DNA of 5,746 nt, from contig CADBUD010000382.1 of assembly GCA_902797785.1 (NCBI GenBank), positions 1-5,746 on the forward strand, given 5' to 3'. Both the position numbers and the translations under genes were made by a program. Under the pieces are notes generated by a model. That model was not told where the DNA came from and ran no database searches. It saw only the letters and a list, made by a program, of their open reading frames with translations. The stretch is from an uncultured Lachnospiraceae bacterium (GTDB lineage: Bacteria; Bacillota; Clostridia; Lachnospirales; Lachnospiraceae). Position 1 is the first letter of the stretch; each line of letters starts with the position of its first letter. This document shows, in pieces, positions 1 through 4,400 of the stretch.

Positions 1-63
1 TAAAAGCATAAAAGAAAAAGATAAAAGCATAGAAGAAAAAGATAAAAAAATAGCAGAATTAGA
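1..63 (+). repeat. 21-bp tandem repeat, three units, inside the coiled-coil coding tail
   Basis: Units at 1-21, 22-42 and 43-63. The first two differ at one base and the third is diverged. Each unit is seven codons, one coiled-coil heptad, so gain or loss of a unit keeps the frame and lengthens or shortens the coil by one heptad. More units may lie upstream of the window. Confidence 0.65.
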
Positions 64-91
64 AGCTTATATTAGAAATAACAAAAAATAA
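1..91 (+). CDS. C-terminal tail of a coiled-coil protein, possibly Rpn/PD-(D/E)XK nuclease family (5' end outside window)
   Basis: Only the last 29 codons are present, read in frame from base 2 to the TAA at 89-91. The visible peptide is Lys/Glu/Asp-rich with a heptad pattern (KDKSIKE, KDKSIEE, KDKKIAE, LEAYIRN) that puts Ile/Leu at regular positions, so it should form a coiled coil. Such EKD-repeat tails ending in 'IAELEA' are typical of Rpn-type recombination-promoting nucleases (the PD-(D/E)XK 'transposase' family) in Clostridia, but the nuclease domain itself is off the window, so the family call is inference from the tail. Coiled-coil tails of this kind also occur in unrelated proteins. 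Base composition is extreme (about 19% GC, codons AAA, GAA, ATA, TTA, AGA), quite unlike dapF downstream, which fits a recently acquired or mobile gene. A weak hairpin overlaps the stop codon. Confidence 0.55.
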   Translation, partial: KSIKEKDKSIEEKDKKIAELEAYIRNNKK

Positions 92-110
92 AGCATTCAC
101 AATGCGTTTA
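89..110 (+). terminator. Weak hairpin overlapping the stop codon; possible terminator
   Basis: GCATT (93-97) and AATGC (101-105) form a 5-bp stem with loop CAC. TAAA (89-92) can extend it by pairing with TTTA (107-110) across a bulged G106. It lies exactly at the end of the upstream gene, where a terminator is expected, and the A/T flanks would suit either direction. The stem is short and AT-rich and the U-run is only three bases, so any termination would be inefficient. Confidence 0.35.
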
Positions 111-230
111 TGATCAGAACAATAGTGATAAGGAGATTTCACCTGAGATGTTTAGGATATCTGCTTAGCATAGATTCTGATGAATAACGAGTAAAAATAT
201 AGGGAGCAGTTGGTTAACAAAAGTCAGGGA

Positions 231-293
231 AATATTGTAACAGTTCAGCCATACGGCTTGCGGGAGAATAAAGGTGAACTGTTACGAAATATT
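231..293. repeat. 63-base imperfect palindrome (extragenic inverted repeat)
   Basis: GTAACAGTTCA (237-247) is perfectly complementary to TGAACTGTTAC (275-285), giving 11 bp. Beyond a two-base bulge (GA, 286-287), AATATT (231-236) pairs with AATATT (288-293), bringing the stem to 17 bp. The 27-base interior holds its own small hairpin, AGCC (247-250) / GGCT (255-258) with loop ATAC, whose first base overlaps the outer arm. No U-run follows, so it is not a standard terminator. Its shape fits a dispersed extragenic palindrome (REP- or MITE-like) or a structured RNA element. The pairing is seen directly; the class is inference. Confidence 0.75.
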
Positions 294-373
294 CAAGATA
301 AATGAAGAAAGATAGAGAATTAAAAACAGCGGCTTCATAAGATGGCAGGGAAGCTGGAGAAAAATGAAAATAG

Positions 374-385
374 AAAGGATGAAAG
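374..385 (+). promoter_or_regulatory. Ribosome binding site region of dapF
   Basis: AAAGGA (374-379) is the best Shine-Dalgarno match but sits 12 bases from the ATG at 392. GAAAG (381-385), six bases from the ATG, is a weaker, better-placed alternative. The start is chosen mainly because the protein then begins MKFTKMQGLGND, the usual DapF N-terminus. Confidence 0.6.
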
Positions 386-391
386 AACGTT

Positions 392-1219
392 ATGAAATTT
401 ACAAAAATGCAAGGATTAGGAAATGATTATGTATATGTGAACTGCCTGGAGGAGAAGGTCACCGATCCGGAAAAAACGGCAGTCTTTGTCAGTGACCGGC
501 ATTTCGGGATCGGTTCAGACGGACTGATTTTGATCCGGCCTTCCAAGGTGGCGGATTTTGAAATGGCAATGTATAACGCAGATGGTTCCCGCGGGGAAAT
601 GTGCGGAAACGGAATCCGATGCGTAGGAAAGTATGTCTATGACTACGGACTGACACAAAAGACGAAAATCACCATCGAGACCCTGGCAGGAATCAAGGAG
701 CTGGAGCTGTTTACGGAAGAGGGAAAAGTCTCAAAGGTTCGGGTGGACATGGGAGAGCCGGAGCTTTTGGCAGAAAAGATTCCTGTGATTGCAGACAAGG
801 AGCAGGTCATCTCAGCACCGATTCAGGTAGGAGGGCAGGAATATCTTATGACCGCAGTTTCTATGGGGAATCCGCATACGGTAGTCTTTATGGATGAAAT
901 CAAGGAGCTGGAAATGGAAACGCTGGGGCCGTTATTTGAGCATCATGAGCGTTTTCCGAACCGGGTCAATACAGAGTTTGTTAAGGTGATCGACAGAAAA
1001 AATGTGGAGATGCGGGTCTGGGAACGAGGCTCAGGAGAAACCCTCGCCTGTGGGACCGGAGCCTGTGCCGTTGCCGTGGCCTGTATCTTGAATGGAAAGA
1101 CAGAACGGGAGGTCTCAGTACACCTGCTGGGGGGAACATTGACGATTTTTTGGGACGAAGAGAGCCATCATGTTTACATGACCGGACCGGCAGTGAGTGT
1201 ATTTGAAGGGGAAATATAA
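392..1219 (+). CDS. dapF: Diaminopimelate epimerase
   Basis: Cytoplasmic, cofactor-independent epimerase that converts LL-2,6-diaminopimelate to meso-diaminopimelate, the precursor of lysine and the cross-linking residue of DAP-type peptidoglycan. The 275-residue length is normal for the family. The two catalytic cysteines of the two-base mechanism are visible: Cys71 in the N-terminal half (MCGNGIRC, residues 70-77) and Cys220 in the C-terminal half (ACGTGACA, 219-226). Other family signatures are GLGNDY (8-13), GIGSDG (39-44), NADGS (62-66), GNPHTVVF (159-166) and NRVNTEF (190-196). Both halves of the pseudo-symmetric fold are intact. The gene stands apart from its neighbours: a 300-base spacer lies upstream and a gene with its own promoter downstream. 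No rho-independent terminator follows, so read-through into the CotH-type gene is possible. No promoter of its own could be assigned with confidence. Confidence 0.97.
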   Translation: MKFTKMQGLGNDYVYVNCLEEKVTDPEKTAVFVSDRHFGIGSDGLILIRPSKVADFEMAMYNADGSRGEMCGNGIRCVGKYVYDYGLTQKTKITIETLAGIKELELFTEEGKVSKVRVDMGEPELLAEKIPVIADKEQVISAPIQVGGQEYLMTAVSMGNPHTVVFMDEIKELEMETLGPLFEHHERFPNRVNTEFVKVIDRKNVEMRVWERGSGETLACGTGACAVAVACILNGKTEREVSVHLLGGTLTIFWDEESHHVYMTGPAVSVFEGEI

Positions 1220-1222
1220 AGA

Positions 1223-1241
1223 TTTTGTTTTTTTTTCAAAA
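1223..1241 (+). promoter_or_regulatory. T-tract upstream of the CotH-type gene promoter (UP-element-like)
   Basis: TTTTG, nine consecutive T (1228-1236), then CAAAA. It begins three bases after the dapF stop codon but has no GC-rich stem before it, so it is not a credible terminator. Lying directly upstream of the -35 box at 1245, it is placed as an A/T-rich UP element would be; that role is inference. Confidence 0.35.
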
Positions 1242-1244
1242 CAC

Positions 1245-1274
1245 TTGAAGTGGAATGCTGTCTCATGATACAAT
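1245..1274 (+). promoter_or_regulatory. Probable sigma-A promoter with extended -10 for the CotH-type gene
   Basis: The -35 is TTGAAG (1245-1250) and the -10 is TACAAT (1269-1274), with an 18-bp spacer. A TG at 1266-1267, one base before the -10, makes it an extended -10 promoter. Transcription should start near 1281 and give a leader of about 55 bases. CACTTgAAGTG (1242-1252), a dyad of 5-bp arms, covers the -35 and could be an operator. The string GATACAAT (1267-1274) also resembles the sporulation sigma-E -10 (CATACAAT-like), but no matching sigma-E -35 is evident, so sigma-A is preferred. Confidence 0.6.
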
Positions 1275-1316
1275 TAGGAAAAATTTTTGTTTGCAAAGAC
1301 GATGATCCTTGAGACA
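1259..1316. repeat. Inverted repeat flanking the -10 box and leader
   Basis: TGTCTCA (1259-1265) and TGAGACA (1310-1316) are exact reverse complements separated by 44 bases. One arm lies in the promoter spacer and the other just before the ribosome binding site. In the transcript only the second arm is present; it can instead pair with TTTTGTTT (1285-1292), giving a weak 8-bp leader stem ending next to the ribosome binding site. Seven-base arms can arise by chance. Confidence 0.35.
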
Positions 1317-1320
1317 AAAG

Positions 1321-1328
1321 AAAGGCGG
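1321..1328 (+). promoter_or_regulatory. Ribosome binding site of the CotH-type gene
   Basis: AAAGGCGG lies eight bases before ATG 1337. This fixes the start, which also gives a complete signal peptide. The core GG is offset from the ideal AGGAGG, so strength is probably moderate. Confidence 0.65.
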
Positions 1329-1336
1329 TTGATTCC

Positions 1337-1432
1337 ATGAAAAAAAATGCAGCACACAGACAGAAGCGCAGGCTTCTAAGTTTGATTCTGTCCATGATCT
1401 TCCTTCTGACCAGTACCCTTCCTGTTATGGCA
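1337..1432 (+). other. Sec signal peptide of the CotH-type protein (residues 1-32)
   Basis: A basic N-region (Lys/Arg/His, residues 2-12) is followed by a hydrophobic core (LLSLILSMIFLL, 13-24), then T-S-T-L-P-V-M-A with a signal-peptidase I site most likely after Ala32 (V-M-A then A-K-E-E), or one residue later. There is no lipobox cysteine, so a lipoprotein is unlikely. Confidence 0.85.
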
Positions 1433-4400
1433 GCGAAAGAAGAGCGCGCCGGGCAGGAACCGGTTCTTTTTGAGGAAGAAGATTTAGAAGCAGAGCCGGA
1501 TGCGGATTTTGCGGAAGATGAGCCGATTCTGTCGGATTCGGAAACTCCGTTCGTCCCTGCCGCAATCCAGATTTCTACAGCAGATCAGTTGAAAAAAATC
1601 GGTTCAGACAGTGCCTATCCAATGAGTGGAGACTATGTTCTGACCGATGATATCGATCTTTCCGAAGAAAATTGGGTGCCGCTTGGCGGCTATATCGGAA
1701 AAAAAGGGACGGTAAATCCACAGGAAGCGAATGTTTTTTCCGGTACATTTGACGGACAGGGACATGTGATATCCGGCTTGACGATTAATCTTAGCGGTTC
1801 GGTGAACCAGACTGACTGCTATGGACAGGTCGGACTGTTCAGCGTCATTGCGAGCAATAATTCCGCTGACTATGCTTCGGTAAAGAACCTGATTTTCACA
1901 GAGGTCAATATCCGGACAGATTTTTCTGATGGGTTGGCTGCGGTGGGAACCCTTGCCGGCGAGGTCAATGGATATGCTATGCTGGATAATGTCTCCGTGA
2001 TCAATGGTTCCCTGGTAATCAATCCGTCCGCCTCCTGCGATACCGTTGGAGCCGGTGGTGTCATCGGAGAATGCCGGACCAATGATACCGCGATTGGAAA
2101 TGGAAATATTTCCATCAAAAATATTTACAATGGAGTCAATATCAATGCAAGCGGTACCCGGGCTGACTTGATCTATGCCGGTGGAATTATCGGAAGAATC
2201 GCAAAATCAGCCTGCAAAGAAGTGAGTCAGTGTGTAAATACCGGAACGATTCAATATGTCGGATATGATGCATATGCGATCAGTGCAGCAGAAAACTCGA
2301 ATACAGCTTATTTTTCTGGAATGACAAATTGTTATTACCTTGCGACCGGAGCACAGACATTATCCTCTGAGGCAGCAGCCTATAGCCTGGCACAGCTTAC
2401 TTCTGGAACCCTGCCGGACGGTCTTTCCTCCAGCGTATGGGCAGCAGAAAAGGGCTGTTATCCGGTTCCGAAGCTTTGTCTGACTTCTTCTGCAGCCGGA
2501 CAGATTTATTTATCCGGACTTTCCCTGGAATTTGCAGAGGGCGAAAAAGCCTCTGGTGTTTCAACAGAGATCGATCTGCCGCAGAGCCTGGGAAGTCAGA
2601 TCATCAGCTGGTCCAGCAGCGATGAGGAAATCTTAAAAATAGAGGATGGAAAAGCTATTGCAAATCCTTCTGTCATTGGAGCCGATACGGTCGTGTTCTT
2701 GACAGCAGTTTCACAGAATGGATATAGCAGAACATTCAAGCTGACCATTCTTTCCAGTAATAAAATCGAAGCGGTCTTTGATCAAAACTATGCCAAGGTG
2801 GGATCCCCTTTGACCGTTTCTGTAAAAAATGCGGGAGATCTGAGTTTTACCTACGCATGGAAGGTCGGTGGAAAGTCGATTTCGAATACGACGAACAGCT
2901 ATACACCGACGTCTTCTGATCTTGAGAAATTTATTACGGTCCGGATCACGGCGACAGACAACAGCATTTTCTGGGATTTGTCCATGTATGTGAGCGAACT
3001 TCCGGTCGTTTATGTCAATACGGATGACGGTCTGGCAGTGACCAGCAATACCCAGAAAAAAGATGCGACGATCACGGTTCAGGGAAACAGTGAATTTGAT
3101 ACAGCGACTTATACCGGCAAGACAGAGATCAAGGGACGCGGAAATTCGACCTGGAATGAAGCTGTCAGCTGGGGAGTCAAAAAGCCGTACAAGCTGAAGC
3201 TGAACAAAAAGCAGAATCTCTTAGGTCTTGGTTCAGGAAAAAACAAGCACTGGGTCCTGTTGGCGAATATGATCGATCATACCAATATGAGAAACGAGAT
3301 CGTACACAATTTCTCAAAAGATATCGGAATGGAATATTCCATGAAGACGACGGATGTTGTATTGATCTTAAACGGTCAGTATGAAGGGTTATATGAGCTC
3401 TGCGAGCATGTCCGGATCGGTGCGAGCCGGGTCGATGTCTTTGATTGGGAAGAGCTTGGGGAAGATATCGCATCAGCTATCGGCAAGGCCAATGCGGCCA
3501 TTGACGTGGATGCGCTGGAGACGCAGATGACAGAGGATTTTAGCTGGGTGACTTCAAAGTCGGTTTCCTTTGGCGGAACGACCTTCCAGATCAGCGATTA
3601 TTACAAGGACGAAATCCCGGAATTTACCGGTGGATTCCTGCTTGACATGGATTTTAGAAGTACCTATGATGCGTACAAATATGTATCGACCTTCCAGACA
3701 TCGAATGGGATTCCGATGTTCTTCCGTGCTCCGGAATATGCAAAGACCAATTCCACGATGTTATCTTATGCCAATAATTACATAAATGCATATGAGGCTG
3801 CATTAAAGAGCAGGGATTTTACGACGACCTATCAGAATCAGAACGTGCATTATACCGATCTGTTCGATCTGGATTCTCTGGTTCAGTACTGGTGGGTATG
3901 TGAGTTTACGAACAACTGGGATTCCATGAAGAACAGTACCTATCTGTATAAGAACCTGAACAGCATGGCAAAGATGGGACCGGCATGGGATTATGACTGG
4001 GCATTCGGAAATATCAATATGTACAGCATGACAGGACCATTTGTCTATGATAACTGGCATACGACACTTTGCGGTATCAGCCCGGGAAATGGTGGTTTTG
4101 CTGAGCAGAATTATCAGAACTATCAGTGGAACCGTTACCTGGTAAAGGATCCGTATTTTGTGACCAAGGTCTATGAATATTACCAGAAGTATCGCCCGAC
4201 CGTCATCGAAGAGATCATCAAGGACGGTGGAACCATTGATACTCTGGAAAAGAAATATCAGACAGCGGCAGATGCAAATGATGCCAAATGGTCCTCAAGC
4301 TACAGCCGGTGCAGCGGATATGCTTTTGTCAATGGGGAAAAGATCCGTACAACGAGCCAGAAATATAATGATGCAGTAGCCTCTCTAAAGACCTTTATTC

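Larger units (their letters stand above)
92..391. other. 300-base intergenic spacer upstream of dapF
   Basis: No convincing gene lies here. GC is about 36%, between the upstream tail (about 19%) and the genes downstream. It holds the weak hairpin at its left edge, a strong palindrome at 231-293, and a purine-rich stretch from 296 to the dapF start. I found no good sigma-A promoter for dapF; the best pair, TTGGTT (210-215) and TATTGT (233-238) with 17-bp spacing, matches consensus poorly. A 17-codon frame (342-395) overlaps the dapF start by ATGA but lacks a clear ribosome binding site. A six-codon frame at 148-168, about 12 bases after AAGGAG, looks like chance. Confidence 0.6.

Noticed and set aside
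148..168. Micro-ORF MFRISA after an AAGGAG
   Set aside because: Only six codons, with a 12-base spacing from the Shine-Dalgarno-like motif and no link to a regulated gene or attenuator structure. It is within chance expectation.
210..238. Sigma-A promoter TTGGTT-17-TATTGT for dapF
   Set aside because: Only about 7 of 12 positions match consensus and the -10 overlaps the palindrome arm, so it is not strong enough to annotate.
1220..1241. Rho-independent terminator after dapF
   Set aside because: There is a T-run but no GC-rich stem before it. The only dyad is TTTTG/CAAAA around the T-run itself, which is too weak and in the wrong order.
1174..1395. Minus-strand frame of 73 codons over the dapF end and the promoter region
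   Set aside because: It runs antisense through the end of dapF, the promoter and the signal peptide codons, has no ribosome binding site, and its hydrophobic stretch is just the complement of known elements.
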